Of a DNA stretch of 64,000 bases, positions 45,660 through 59,040 are shown in pieces. Numbering within the stretch: the stretch's first letter is position 1; each line of letters begins with the position of its first letter. Source of the stretch: Drosophila miranda (lineage: Eukaryota > Arthropoda > Insecta > Diptera > Drosophilidae); contig NW_022881614.1 in NCBI RefSeq assembly GCF_003369915.1, positions 20,066,336-20,130,335 of the forward strand, written 5' to 3'. The notes under the pieces are model-generated. The model did not search any database, was not told the origin of the DNA, and worked only from the letters and a program-made list of their open reading frames with translations. The position numbers and the translations under genes were made by a program.

Positions 45660-48462
45660 TAACTTCCTCGGTTTCTCTGGAATTATTATATTTGCTTCTA
45701 TTAGATTTCTTCTTTTTCTTGAATTTTGATTTATAATGAGTTATTTTCCTACCCCTATTTTTTTCTTCATAATGTTTTTCGTCTACCTGTCTAATTTCGC
45801 CCGTCCTTTTGAAAGGATTTTTTACCTTAGACTTAACTAGAGGTGATAGTTTATAGCGGGTATCTACTTCATACTCTATGCGGTTTTTATTTAATTGAGT
45901 GATTTTATTCACTTTATTTAGTTGGGTGTCATAATCAGGTGAGCCTGCATAAATGAATATATCAGCTGGTGTCCTATTTGTGGTATTATGTTTGGTTTTA
46001 TGATTATAAGTATAAAGAATTAATTCAAACTTCGTGAATCTATCTTCTGGGTTATCCTCGCTAGATATTATTCTTAATTTTTCATTTACTGTTTTATGAA
46101 ATATTTCTACGTCAGATATTCCATTTTTGCTGGAGGTGATCTCTATTTTGACGTTTTCCGCATTCAGCCATGCTTGCAATGCTGTGCACATAAAAGCTGA
46201 ATCTTTATCGGCTTTGATTTCAATTGGTTTACCCATCTCGTTAAAAACTTTCATGATGGCTCTTTTTGCTTCTAACCAGTCACGACTTTTTACTTCTACA
46301 AGAGTGGCAAACTTCGAGTATACGTCAATACATGATAGGAACTGTTGGTTACCAACCATATAGAAATCTATGACGTATTTCTCTCTGATGTTCAGTATTT
46401 CCGGTGTAGTTTCGAATGCCAACTTCGTATTTCTATGCTCTGTTTTGGCAATATTACAAGTAGGACATTCGTTTATGATGTTTTGGATTAGTTTTTGATA
46501 ATCCGGGTAATAGTATTTTCCCCTAAACCAATTGACGGTTTTCTCTATCCCTGGATGGAGTAAGCCTTTATGATTCTTTAATATGGTTTCTTTAAATTCA
46601 GCGTAATTCTGAATATCTAGGAGTTTCGTGCTTGATTTAATAGCTTTGGTTATATTGTTAGAATTAATGATTTCTAAATAGGCTTTTTGGAATGGAGGAA
46701 AATCTATTTCGTTATGGAAATATAATGCGCTCTTTTTGGTGCATAGATATTCCTTTATTATATCCTTCGCTAAGGTGTTAGTCATTTCCTTATACGTGAT
46801 CTTGATGATTAGCTTGTGAAAATAACGAATTGTTTCTACCTTATCTTCATTGCCTTTTATTAGCTCAATTTGCCGATTGTAATAGTTAATTGGTGTTTCC
46901 GTGATAGCAATGTGATTTAGATTGTCTTCCTGTCCGCTATGTACAGTTGCACCAACGCTATTGGAAGCTTCTCCAAGGAGATTTTCATTAATCTTTACCC
47001 TTGATAAGGCATCAGCTACATGATTTTCTCTGCCTGGTAGCTATTTCATTTTAAAATCAAACTCATTTAGTTTTATTTTCCACCTTTGTAATTTCATATT
47101 TGGCTCCTTGAGGTTGTTCAACCAAATCAAGGGTTTATGATCGCTTTGTATCTCGAATGTTCTACCGAACAGGTATGAACGGAAATACTTGGTTGCCCAT
47201 ACGATCGCTAATAATTCCTTTTCGATGGCTGAATAGTTTATTTCATGTTCATTTAGGGTTCTGCTAGCGTAGCAGATCGGTTTGTGTTCTTGTGACAAAA
47301 CCGCTCCTAATGCTATGTTACTAGCGTCGGTTGTTACCGTGAACATTTTGTCAAAGTCTGGGAACGCAAGGATAGGGTCTGAGGTGATGAGTACTTTTAG
47401 TCTCTCAAATGCCTCGACGTACTTTTCTTCCTTGGGGTCTATGACAGCTCCTTTCTTTAGTTTGAGTGTCATGGGTTTTGCTATGTTTGCAAAATTAGGA
47501 ATGAATTTCCTGTAGAACCCGCACAGACCTAAGAATGACTTTATTTGTTTAGTCGTTTCTGGTATTGGAAATTTGACAATGGCAGAGATTTTGCCTGGAT
47601 TTGGTACTATTCCTTCAGTAGTTATCCATTTGTAGCTTCAAGTTGGCGTCTCTCAACTTTCCAAATACTCTCCTTAGTGACAACAAGTGTTCTTCCAATG
47701 AAGTGGAAAATATAATGATGTCATCTAAGTATACAAAGCAATCTTTGAAGATTAACTCTTCTAGCAGATTGTTCATACATCTTTGGAAGGTAGCTGGGGC
47801 AGTGGTTAGCCCAAAGGGCATACGAGTGAACTCGTAATGTACATGCTTAGTGGAGAACGCAGTTTTGGGGATTGAGCTAGGTTCCATGGGTATTTGATGG
47901 AAACCTTTTGCTAAATCGATTGTCGTAAAATACTGACATTTACCTAGTTTGTCTAGGATTTCATCCATTCGTGGAGTTGGGAATTTGTCCTTAACTGTTA
48001 TTTCATTTAGACTTCTATAGTCTACTACCATTCGATATTTTTGCTTTCCTGAAGCATCTATCTTCTTCGGAATCATAGATATGGGCGAGCAGTAAGGAGA
48101 ATTCGACTTTCGAATTATTCCCTGCCTGATCATATCTTTGATTTGCTGGTTTACCTCCTGATCATGTATCTGGGCATATTTGTATGGTCGTCTGTAGACC
48201 GGGTCTTCATGTTGAGTTTTGATCTCGTGCTTGATTGTACTTGTGAAAGTCAAATTGTCACCTTCTCTGTACTGCACATCCTTAAACTCATATAAGACCT
48301 TCTTTAACTCTTCCCTCTCTTCGTCGTTTAAGTGTTCCAATCTTAATTGATTACATTCCCTTAATTCACTGTCTAGAGCGGAAGCGAAGTATTGATCTCC
48401 CTCTGGAGATGGGTCAAGGCACTTAGGTACGATCTTCTCTTCTTTTGTAGAGGGATCGGTGC
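45631..48462 (-). pseudogene. gypsy1 pol: RT, RNase H, integrase (unit B)
   Basis: The integrase is uninterrupted here, from about 47,038 to 45,631, with zinc-binding H/C residues, core acidic residues and a Lys-rich tail. RT (48,466-47,615) keeps YLDD. The deletion after the palm and the TAG at about 47,041 between RNase H and integrase are the same as in unit A. The third core acidic region reads DVEIFHK, against DVERFHK in A. Confidence 0.87.
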
Positions 48463-48466
48463 ACTT

Positions 48467-49972
48467 TGTAACGTGCAACGAGTCCTGTTCGAAAGAGAGA
48501 GAGAGAGAGAGCTGGGCACGCTAATAATTATCCGGCTCTAGCTCGTCGGCTTTGGGGGTGGAGTTGTTGCTCCCTCAGATCAACCCAGACTCGAGGCTTC
48601 AATTACCAATAATATTGCCAGAATTTAGCGTGCTGCGACTTATGCTAGAACGGTAGATTTGACGAGAAGAAGATACGAAGCTAAAGAGGATAGAGAACAG
48701 GAAGAGAGAGGGAAGCGAAAGGAAAGAAGGATAAAGAGGAAAGGGAAGTGAGAACCAAGGAAAACGGAGAGACATCGGTGTATATGTCCGCAGATGTTAT
48801 GCGGAGTCTGAACCCACCCTGCCATTGGTCATCCTCACGGAATAGCCGTTATTCGATGACCCCTTTTGAACTTTTACCATTTTGTTCTTCTATCTAAACT
48901 TCAACATTATTTCCTTAAAACAAAAATTAAATCCGATATGGCAACATAGTAAATGATCTTAATAACTACTAAAAATAGGTGATTCGTAATGGTTGGGTAT
49001 ATAAGGATATTTGATAATGTAATGAGTATATATATAATAAGACTGTAATTCGGGTTAAATTCTAATTAAATTCATAAATTTCGCTTTTCGCATAACATGG
49101 GAAAATCATTGAATACTTTAAGTTCGTTACTTTCGCTTTTCGCACCAATGTGGAATAATCATTAAATCTTTTAACTTCCGAATAAGTCGAAAATCAAAGA
49201 GGCGGTCTGGCTGACATAACGTGATCTCCTATGCGGAGTTCAGTCGATGACCGGATGCAGATGGCATCTCTAACGAGATGCCAACGATCAGATCGCTCAA
49301 GGCAAAGCCTCAATAGGCAGGGGGCAGAGGTTTCAAATTCGTGAGGTTGGGCAAGGATCAGTTGGTTTTCAAAACTACGTACATTTCAACTTTTGGAAGG
49401 TATGCTTACTCACTCACTGTTCAATTTCCAACGACGAAAGATCGATCTTCCGGCGTAGGCTGAAAACAAGCGTTAATTCGGAAAGGTGGTTTACAGTACG
49501 GAGACTCTATCACTTTCTACAACTCAGAATTCCTAACTTCGACCTACTCCTTGTATGTGGAGCCACAGAACTTTTGGGGGAATTTTCTCCCTGACAAGCT
49601 GTGGCGTCTTTCCTCCGAGCGGGATCTGTCGCGAGACTCCCGTGCCCCGTCACTCCACTTGTACGAGCAAGGGAATCAGCGGGTGCGTGAGCTGCAGAAA
49701 ATCAGATGAAAACCTGTTCTGTGGATTTTTCCAATCGCACTCACCCAAAATATCGCGATCAACCGAAAGGTATGTCTTTTCCGTACCGTGTCGAGTTGTT
49801 TCACAATGGAATTTTCCTATGATGGCACTTCTTACAAAAGATTCCTTTGCGCGCACACCCGTTCTCGACGAGATCTTTAACCGGAAAAGGAACCTTAACC
49901 GATTAATCTTAACCGATTAATCCTTCCCGCCAAACCTATCGACTTCTTCTACGTCGCTTCAGGCCCGCTACA
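48467..49972 (-). repeat. gypsy2 3' LTR (unit B, 1,506 bp)
   Basis: Differs from unit A by a (GA)n run at about 48,494-48,511 in place of unique sequence and a small deletion near 48,877. It has the GGCGGTCTGGCTGAC segment that unit A's 3' LTR lacks. Confidence 0.87.
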
Positions 49973-50040
49973 AAGCCCCCCCACCAGATCAGACTAGGGG
50001 TGGTTACATCTCCTAGGCTGATACCGCATGAAGCGACTTA

Positions 50041-51215
50041 TCATTGTCGTATGTCCTTTGCGTGGTAGTTCCCCAAAGATCGTCCTTGCAAGTCTTCCAA
50101 TTCATAATACGCACCGCCAAGCTTTCTTCGAACTCGAGCCTTCACAAACGCTTGTCCGAATTTGGCACTGTACCCTGTTTGGAAGCAGCTTTGCTTGAAG
50201 TTCCTCCGGAACACTTCCTGACCTACGGCGAAATCTACTTGTCTTGAGCGCAGGTTGTATCGCTTCTCGTTTTGATCGTGCATCTTCTGCATTTGTACAC
50301 AGGCGCCCTTGCGTATGATTTCAAGCGAGTCGGGTCTGTTGAATACCAAGGATCGATCGTCTAGTAACTTTAATTTCCTGAGTAGCGAATATGTTGACCC
50401 GGCCGTGACCATATGCTGGCCAAACACCATGTAGTACGGGGTAGTCCCTATACTAGCATGAGACGCGGATCTTAGCGCACATGAAATGCGACTTAGGTGC
50501 TCGTCTCAATCCTTCTGATCGGTTCGTAGGTACGCCCTGATCCCGCTAATCACTGACCGGTTCACACGCACAGAGGCGTTCGCTTGCGGTGAATGCACGG
50601 CCGTTAAAGTGTGTGTTATTTCAAACCGACTTAAAAGCTTTCGAAACGATTCGGATCGGAACTGGGATCCATTATCAGATACGATTGTTTCGGGAACACC
50701 AAACGTCATGAATAATTCAGTTTCGAGATACTTAACCACCACGCCAGCGCTTATTTTCTTGACGGGCTTCAGGAAGATGTATTTCGAGAAGTGGTCCAGT
50801 ACGATAAAAATGCCTATGTTTCCGCCTCTCGACCTGGGATAAGGTCCCAGGAAATCCACGAACAGTCTTTGAAAGAACCGCTGACTCTCCGGCGCTTTCC
50901 CTAACGGAGGTCGAAGAACATAATTCGAGGCTTTGGTCGTCTTACACACGAGACAAGCATTGATGTGTGCTTTTACGTCGGATACTAGACCAGGCCAGAA
51001 ATAATGTCGCCTTATGCGTTCAATGGTCTTGTGGATTCCTCTGTGGGACGCTAACGAATTGTCGTGAGCGCGCGCAAGCACGTCGGGAACCATTATCTTT
51101 GGTATCCACAGCTTCCAAGGGTACTCGTCGTGAACTTGTTCTCCGCTCAGATGTTCAGCGCGACGGTACACAAATCCCTTATCCGTTTTTAAGTCAGGCA
51201 GCTGGTCCTGGTTAG
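50041..51215 (-). pseudogene. gypsy2 integrase with nonsense codon (unit B)
   Basis: Keeps the second catalytic Asp (SDNGSQF) that unit A has lost, but a Trp codon is TGA at about 50,506, splitting the frame into 51,171-50,506 and 50,430-50,041. Zinc-binding residues are present. Confidence 0.87.
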
Positions 51216-51230
51216 CCTGGACCTTCTGTA

Positions 51231-51671
51231 CTAAATCCGTATATTCGGACGATAAGAAGTGTTTAGAAGATCAATCGACCAACGACCATCAGGTGAATCC
51301 AAAGCTGCTACTTCAGCTTCGTTGACCCGGGACAAAAAATCGTTCTGCGCACCTTTACGATGTTCGATCTTGAATCGATACCTCTGCAGAGCAATGGCCC
51401 AACGAGCTAACCGGGAACTTAGATCTGTGTTGGACATAAGCCATTTTAACGAGGCGTGATCGGTTATGATCGTGAACTCATGACCTTCCACGTATGCTCT
51501 GAAGTTCTTCAAAGATACTATTGCCGCCAAGCATTCCTTCTCCATCACAGTGTAATTACGTTGCGCTCTGATCAACTTCTTTGAAACGAAGGCAATAGGG
51601 CATTCGTCTCCCTCTTTGGACAACTGTACTAATACTCCTCCCACTCCCGTTTTGCTGGCGTCGCAATGAAT
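51231..51671 (-). pseudogene. gypsy2 RNase H (unit B)
   Basis: As in unit A, with KECLAAI instead of QECLAAI. The TAA upstream of the IHCDAS motif is shared. Confidence 0.85.
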
Positions 51672-52733
51672 TTAGAAAGGTTTTGTAAAATCTGGACTTC
51701 TCAGTACCGGGGCTTCACAGAGACATTGCTTCAAGGCGTCAAAAGCTTTTTCCCTCAGAGCGAATTTCCGTTTGGTGGTCATGACGTCCGTTAATGGAGC
51801 AGAGAGCGAAGCGAAATTTGGTACGAATTTACGATACCATCCGCATAAACCCATAAAACTTCTCAGTCCCTTTAGAGTTTTGGGTAAGGGATAACTGGTG
51901 ATCGCCTCGATCTTCTCGGGATCTGTCCGGATACCCCCATCTCCTATGACATGACCTAGGTAACGCACTCGTCGCATGCAGAAATGACTTTTAGCAATAT
52001 TGATCGTCAATCCTGCTTGTTTCAGATGCCTAGATATCTCTGACAAAACCTCTAGGTGCTTTTCAAAATTCGAGGAAACAACTAATAAATCGTCTAAATA
52101 AACGAATACTTCGTTCCGCAACCGGGCTGGAACTACTTTATCCATTAAGCGAGACATGGTGCTGGTGGCATTACACAATCCAAACGGCATTACCTTGAAT
52201 TGGTACAGAGGCCTACCCGGAACCGTAAACGCGGTCTTATCGCGAGACTTGAGCTGTAACGGTACTTGCCAGTAGGCGTCCTTCAAATCGAGACTCGTGA
52301 TGTATTCTGGTTTCGGCAGTCGGCTATGAATGCCACTAATCTGAGGCAAAGGATAAGCGTCCTTTTCTGTGAAACCGTTTACCTTTCGACAATCTAAGCA
52401 GATCCGAACCTTTCCGGGCTTAGTAACCATTACTATCGGTGAGGACCACGGACTGTCCGATTCCTCAATCACACCTAACTGAAACATCCGGTCTATTTCG
52501 GTATACATGGCCTTTTCAACGGCTGGCGAAACAGGAAAATGCCTTTGTTTTACTGGCTTGGCATTTCCCACGTCGATAACGTGTGTGATTAAGTTCGTTT
52601 TACCTAAGCCATTTACAGCGAACGAGGGATAAGCGTCTATGACCTTGGACAGTTGGTCCTTTTGGGTTCTGGTTAACGAATGTTGTTCCTCACTATCCTT
52701 CGTTCGCGGAGCCTCTATTTCTGATACCCGCAA
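51672..52733 (-). pseudogene. gypsy2 reverse transcriptase (unit B)
   Basis: A complete RT domain with YLDDLLVV and the same motifs as unit A. It is bounded by the shared stop at its end. Confidence 0.87.
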
Positions 52734-52738
52734 CCTAC

Positions 52739-53202
52739 TAGGCAGTAAATCGTATAAGTTCCAGAAATCAATTCCGAGTTATAGGTCATGTTTCAATGAA
52801 GGAATCAAATAAATCTCTAGTGACTTTTTATCACCTCCGTATTCGATGTCTATCCTCATTTTCCCTGCTATCCGTTGTGCTCTTCCATTAGCGGTTTTAG
52901 CATTTTCCGTGATTCTCTTGTAAGGTACGTTTCCGCACATCACTTCGCTCGCTAAGTTACCTCCTATACAGCTGATGGACGCTCCTGAATCCAGCAAACC
53001 GTATACTGTGCAGTTGAATCGGTAAAAACGGACGAGGATCTCTAGCCATTTCAGAGAGAGCGCTTAGATACGCCACACCTGATTTACTCTTCTTTACTTC
53101 TTGCCAGAATCGAATCATGCGCTTCTTTCCCCGAGATTTATTCTTCCCTACGGTCTCTGGTAATTCACAGCCAGTTAAAATTTTTTTGATCCGAGTTTGC
53201 AA
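52739..53202 (-). pseudogene. gypsy2 Gag-Pol linker and protease (unit B)
   Basis: Protease with LLDSGAS near 52,992. It keeps the 56 bp lost from unit A but is closed by a stop before RT. The overlapping basic linker frame begins at 53,202. Confidence 0.75.
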
Positions 53203-54722
53203 TCCAAATCATTGTTGCTTTTTTGAAAGTCCGGTGTAATCAGTGATGTCACTGTTGTTGGCTCCGAAGTTAATCGGTGTTTGTGCCTTGATGGCGACTT
53301 CGGCGTGCTGGACTTGGAGTTTTTTGTACACTTTTCGCAACTTGGTTTATAAGTGTTCGCAGCTCCACAGCCGTAACAAAAAACTTTTCGTTCTGAAACG
53401 CAATCTTGATATCTGTGACCGGTCTGATGACAGTTCCAGCAGATTAACGAGATGGCTTCTACCGCCAACTCCCTCTCGGTGTCTGAGTCTTCTCGTAGCT
53501 CCCGATCTAGCAGTAGTTCTGATACTTCACGTCGAAATGGAACAGCTTTGGTATACCCATGCGTACTTTTGACGTCTTCTAAAAACATCGCCCGCCTGCG
53601 GCACACTTCCCTGAGCTCCTGTACACTTTTTAAATCGATATTCAACAGCTCATGGCGAATTTCCGGACGCAGGTTGTTCTTTAATACACGAACCAACTTC
53701 CGAATGGTCCAGGGTACTTCCAACTGATCGGTCAAGTTAGAGATGCTATCGTAAAAACTATCGAAAGTCTCGCTTGCCCTCTGCTTTCGGTTTCGGATCA
53801 GCTCTTCGATGTCGACGTCATCTTTTTCTTGGCGAAACTGAAGTCGTAAGGCAGCACATAAAGTATTCCATTGAACTTCAACTACGGCCTTGTGATGTCG
53901 CCAGTAAAACTCGTTAGCTTTGCCTTCAAACAAAACACTCACATTCCGGCAAAGCACGGAGAAATTTCCTTCCAAAGTTTGATGGGTCAATGCCTCTACT
54001 CTATATATGAAGTTATCTATCGATACTCCGACTCCCGAGAACTTAATTTTCCAGCCATTAAGTATATGGACTACTTTGTCCGGTCTCTGGGATAAATCAG
54101 AAAAACCGCTTCTCAATAGTGACGGATGAGCTATGCTTTGGGGTTCTAGTCTATGGCCAGGACTAGTTCCCTCACCATAGTTGGTTGCTTGCAACTGCTC
54201 GGACAACGGCGTTGAAGAACGGTCTAAAGCTGCGGTGACAGTGGACTGACTTGAGTTTCGGGTTAACTGTTGCATTGAATCAACTACCGAGCTTTGAATC
54301 AGTTCTGCCATTCGTTTGCTTAGTGAAGTGAGCAATATCTGTTCCATTGCCACCAGATCTATATTTTTAGAAGAGCTCGCTTCTTCTCCCCCTTTTGCAC
54401 GTTCCTTAGACTGAGCGCGAGTGTTTTGCGCTACTACCTTCGGCACCGCCCCGCTTACAGTTCTACACCTGCCTTTACATACCGGGCAAACATTCCTAGT
54501 CTTTAAATGGGTGGTCATACAGGGAAGATGGAACACGTGCTCGCAAACCGATCGGAATACCTCATCCGTGGTCAGTATGGCTTTCTGGCACAGCGCGCAC
54601 AGCGGGCTGACGCCTTCACCTGCCCCTTGGGCTTCCTTTCCGGGAGATCTGTCCAAACCCATGGCCAGAAATACTATACTCAAAGTCGTGCCTATAATTC
54701 TTCCTAACTTTGTTTTATTCAC
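53175..54722 (-). CDS. gypsy2 Gag with RING-H2 finger (unit B)
   Basis: A 515-codon frame nearly identical to unit A: hydrophobic N-terminus, RING-H2 with all eight ligands (codons 42-82, nt 54,477-54,599), Gag domain and CCHC knuckle. A 35-bp difference near 53,297 leads into a different C-terminus that continues in the frame used downstream in unit A. Conservation of the finger in both copies argues it is a real domain of the family, although two recent duplicates are weak evidence of selection. Confidence 0.8.
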   Translation of the reverse strand: MNKTKLGRIIGTTLSIVFLAMGLDRSPGKEAQGAGEGVSPLCALCQKAILTTDEVFRSVCEHVFHLPCMTTHLKTRNVCPVCKGRCRTVSGAVPKVVAQNTRAQSKERAKGGEEASSSKNIDLVAMEQILLTSLSKRMAELIQSSVVDSMQQLTRNSSQSTVTAALDRSSTPLSEQLQATNYGEGTSPGHRLEPQSIAHPSLLRSGFSDLSQRPDKVVHILNGWKIKFSGVGVSIDNFIYRVEALTHQTLEGNFSVLCRNVSVLFEGKANEFYWRHHKAVVEVQWNTLCAALRLQFRQEKDDVDIEELIRNRKQRASETFDSFYDSISNLTDQLEVPWTIRKLVRVLKNNLRPEIRHELLNIDLKSVQELREVCRRRAMFLEDVKSTHGYTKAVPFRREVSELLLDRELREDSDTERELAVEAISLICWNCHQTGHRYQDCVSERKVFCYGCGAANTYKPSCEKCTKNSKSSTPKSPSRHKHRLTSEPTTVTSLITPDFQKSNNDLDCKLGSKKF

Positions 54723-55472
54723 CTACAATTCCGATAATAACTTTAATACCAATGATGAACTCAATTGACTAACTTGAACTCACTTGAACTAACTTGGACT
54801 AGCTTGAACTCAATGCAGCTACGCAGCGAATCGTAAGGTCCTAATCATACAACCGATATCTCCCTCACCACGGAAAAAGATTAGAGTTACTACTCTCAAG
54901 TAAATCGCTTGGTCGTGGGCAGTCAGGAATCTCCAGACTTATTCCTCAAAACGAACGATGTTCCCGTCAGCAGCTCACACCGAAGCGGACAGACAACTGT
55001 TCAACAACGGTTTGTCGGTTTTCCAGCTTTCGATGGCTACCTCTAATGCTTCTTCAGAAAAATCAACCGAAGATTTTCTCCAGCGACCGTGGATAAAGAG
55101 ACTCTCGAAAGCTGTCTATTTATTTTCCGACGCGGCAGCGTAAAAGAACCAATCTAACATTGAACACCAACAAGCCAATGACGCGGCACTCTCTACAGGG
55201 TCAGGTGGTCAACCGGAGTCGATCTCGTCCTGCAATTCCTCTGCTTAAAGTGGCCTAACGTCGCTTGCATATTTGGAAAAATCGTCACCGAACCAGTAAT
55301 CCGCGGTCAGAAGGGAATACGGGTATTCTCTCTATCTGTCTTCCAAGCGGACTCTAACACGGCAATAACTCCTCCGGAAAATAAAAGCGGAAAATTTAGA
55401 AAAGGGAAAAAATGAAAGAATCTATCTAATCATCCAGGAGTCCCCGTGGAATATTTCGAAGTACCCACTGGG
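54723..55472 (-). other. gypsy2 untranslated leader (unit B)
   Basis: Same leader as in unit A. No gene seen. Confidence 0.6.
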
Positions 55473-55490
55473 GCCCCACGTTGGGCGCCA
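55473..55490 (-). promoter_or_regulatory. gypsy2 primer-binding site, tRNA-Lys type (unit B)
   Basis: Identical to unit A: TGGCGCCCAACGTGGGGC on the minus strand. Confidence 0.8.
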
Positions 55491-55516
55491 CTTTTAATAT
55501 TATTAATAATTATAAC

Positions 55517-58500
55517 TGTAACGTGCAACGAGTCCTGTTCGAAAACGGGCGTTACGATTTGAGAGAGCTGGGCACGCTAATAATTATCCGGCTCTAGCTC
55601 GTCGGCTTTGTGGGTGGAGTTGTTGCTCCCTCAGATCAACCCAGACTCGAGGCTTCAATTACCAATAATATTGCCAGAATTTAGCGTGCTGCGACTTATG
55701 CTAGAACGGTAGATTTGACGAGAAGAAGATACGAAGCTAAAGAGGATAGAGAACAGGAAGAGAGAGTGAAGCGAAAGGAAAGAAGGATAAAGAGGAAAGG
55801 GAAGTGAGAACCAAGGAAAACGGAGAGACATCGGTGTATATGTCCGCAGATGTTATGCGGAGTCTGAACCCACCCTGCCTTTGGTCATCCTCACGGAATA
55901 GCCGTTATTCGATGACCCCTTTTGAACTTTTACGAAAACGCGCGAGCTAGCATTGAGTCCATTTTGTTCTTCTATCTAAACTTTAACATTATTTCCTTAA
56001 AACAAAAATTAAATCCGATATGGCAACATAGTAAATGATCTTAATAACTACTAAAAATAGGTGATTCGTAATGGTTGGGTATATAAGGATATTTGATAAT
56101 GTAATGAGTATATATATAATAAGACTGTAATTCGGGTTAAATTCTAATTAAATTCATAAATTTCGCTTTTCGCATAACATGGGAAAATCATTGAATACTT
56201 TAAGTTCGTTACTTTCGCTTTTCGCACCAATGTGGAAAAATCATTAAATCTTTTAACTTCCGAATAAGTCGAAAATCAAAGAGGCGGTCTGTCGATGTCG
56301 ATGACCGGATGCAGATGGCATCTCTAACGAGATGCCAACGATCAGATCGCTCAAGGCAAGGCCTCAATAGGCAGGGGGCAGAGGTTTCAAATTCGTGAGG
56401 TTGGGCAAGGATCAGTTGGTTTTCAAAACTACGTACATTTCAACTTTTGGAAGGTATGCTTACTCACTCACTGTTCAATTTCCAACGACGAAAGATCGAT
56501 CTTTCGGCGTAGGCTGAAAACAAGCGTTAATTCGGAAAGGTGGTTTACAGTACGGAGACTCTATCTCTTGCTACAACTCAGAATTCCTAACTTCGACCTA
56601 CTCCTTGTATGTGGAGCCACAGAACTTTTGGGGGAATTTTCTCCCTGACAATTCAATCCGAACTTAACTGACAACAATAGCTTGTGAATGTTTATAAAGA
56701 TTGCTTAAGCATGATATGAGTTTAACGAATGTGTAACGAAAATTAATTAAACTAGCGATGTCTTAACAATACTTATAACTGCAACTTCTGAACACATTTC
56801 CCGAACTCCCAGTGGGAACTTGAACGTTAATGAGGTTGGCTGATAATTATTCTTCATGAATATAAAAATTTTGTGATATTTATACCCGATACTCAAAATG
56901 AGTATTGGGGTATATTAGATTTGTGGTAAAAGTGGATGTGTGTAACGTGCAGAAGGAATGGTTTCCGACCCCATAAAGTATATATATTCTTGATCAGCAT
57001 CAATAGCCGAGTCGATTGTGCCCTGTCTGTCTGTCCGTCCGTCCGTCCCCTTCAGCGCCTAGTGCTCAAAGACTATAAGAGCTAGAGCAACGATGTTTTG
57101 GATCCAGACTTCTGTGATATGTCACTGCTACAGAAATATTTCAAAACTTCGCCCCGCCCACTTCCGCCCCCACAAAGGACGAAAATCTGTGGCATCCACA
57201 TTTTTAAAGATACGATAAAACCAAAAAACGCAGAATCGTAGAGGATGACCATATCTTTTACAGTGCAAAATCTGAACCAGATCGTATAATGATTATAGCC
57301 AGAAGCAAGAAAACAATTTCATTCTTTCTCGCTCTGTCTCTCTCTAACACACAGGTTTCATGGTCGGTTTTGTCATTTGCAAAATATGAGTTCAAGGATC
57401 TCAGAACCTATAAGAGCCAGAGCAACCAAATTTGGTATCCACACTCCTGTGATATCGGATCTTGACCGTTTCGTGTCCAAATTTCGCCACACCACCTTCC
57501 GCCCCCGCAAAGGACGAAAATCTGGGGCATCCACAAATCTCAGAGACTATTAAGGCTAGAGTAACCAAATTTGGTATCCGCACTTCTGTTAGATCTCACT
57601 ATAAAACGTATATCTCAGAATTTCGCCCCACCCTCTTCCGCCCACACAAAGGACGAAAATCTGTTGCATCCACAATATTGCACATTCGAGAAAACTAAAA
57701 ACGCAGAATCATAGATAATGACCATATCTATCAGATTGCTGAATCTGGATCAGATCAGATCATTTTTATAGCCAATAGGAACAAATCAATTTGCAGTGGC
57801 TACGCAGCGCCCGACGTCACGCTCAGACTGATTTTCTGTCTCTCTCGCACGCACTCTTTGTCGTGTGGTTCGATATTAGCGGCGTCTGCCGCAGGAGAGC
57901 CATACTGACTTAGTATCGGGTATAACTGTAGAGTTGCGGTGTCCGCAGCAACTCACAACGTTCCACCTCGTTTTATACTTTAAACATTAGGATGGTAATA
58001 GACGAGGCTAGCATCCGCTGAACCCTATGATTTGGTGAACTGTGCATCCTGAAGCTGCTGGAAGAGGAATCCTGGACAGAGTCGGGGCGAAGAGGACAGC
58101 CGAAGGCGGAGAATTCTGCCTCTGTTTGGCCGACGATTGGGCAACCAGGAAGCCGATGGCCGCAGTTGGCTTTATCACTGTAGCATGGTCTGCGTTCGGC
58201 AACCAAGAAAACGAAGGCCGCAGGTGGCTTTAGCACTGCAGCATGGTCTGCGCTCGGGCAACCAAGAAAACGAAGGCCGCAGGTGGCTTTAGCACTGCAG
58301 CATCCCTGATTTGCTCCTGCTTCTTCTTCACGCGCCTTGCCGCGCGCTGCTGTTAAACCCTGTCTAGGGTGCTCCTTGCAGGCGAAGGGTCCCAAGCGGG
58401 AAGGCGTTTGCTTATTCCAGCCCCCGGCTGACTGCGCTCTGCGGCTTACTTAGCCGGCGACTGGACGATGGGGTGCCTTTAAATAGCGTGGGTCGCTGCC

Positions 58501-59036
58501 CCACGCAATAAGCGAAAAACCGTCCGGTCTTTGAAGCTTTCCTCCGAGCGGGATCTGTCGCGAGACTCCCGTGCCCCGTCACTCCACTTGTACGAGCAAG
58601 GGAATCAGCGGGTGCGTGAGCTGCAGAAAGTCAGATGAAAACCTGTTCTGTGGATTTTTCCAATCGCACTCACCCAAAATATCGCGATCAACCGAAAGGT
58701 ATGTCTTTTCCGTACCGTGTCGAGTTGTTTCACAATGGAATTTTCCTATGATGGCACTTCTTACAAAAGATTCGTTTGCGCGCACACCCGTTCTCGACGA
58801 GATCTTTAACCGGAAAAGGAATTTGACATGGCCTGTCAGATGTCCAAAGCATCTCTGCGCGTTAACAGGTCAAAGTAACCCTGCGCCTGTTAACAGGTCA
58901 AAGGGTGGCAGCATGTATCCCTGGCCCCGAGATCGATATCATGGTCTTGACTTTAAATTTTTCTTTCAAATCTTAACCGATTAAGCCTTCCCGCCAAACC
59001 TATCGACTTCTTCTACGTCGCTTCAGGCCCGCTACA
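55517..59036 (-). repeat. gypsy2 5' LTR, enlarged (unit B, 3,520 bp)
   Basis: Contains the same 1.9-kb composite insertion (56,651-58,536) and the 155-bp extra segment as unit A. Confidence 0.87.
56651..58536. mobile_element. Composite insertion with TIR element and 58/59-bp repeats (unit B)
   Basis: Counterpart of 27,150-29,039. The GTCC microsatellite near 57,030 is two repeats shorter than in unit A, and the tandem 58/59-bp repeats lie near 58,141-58,302. No gene. Confidence 0.75.
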
Positions 59037-59040
59037 ACTT

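Larger units (their letters stand above)
48467..59036 (-). mobile_element. gypsy2 nested in gypsy1 (unit B)
   Basis: Same site and ACTT duplication (48,463-48,466 and 59,037-59,040). LTRs are 48,467-49,972 and 55,517-59,036. The coding order is as in unit A. Confidence 0.9.
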
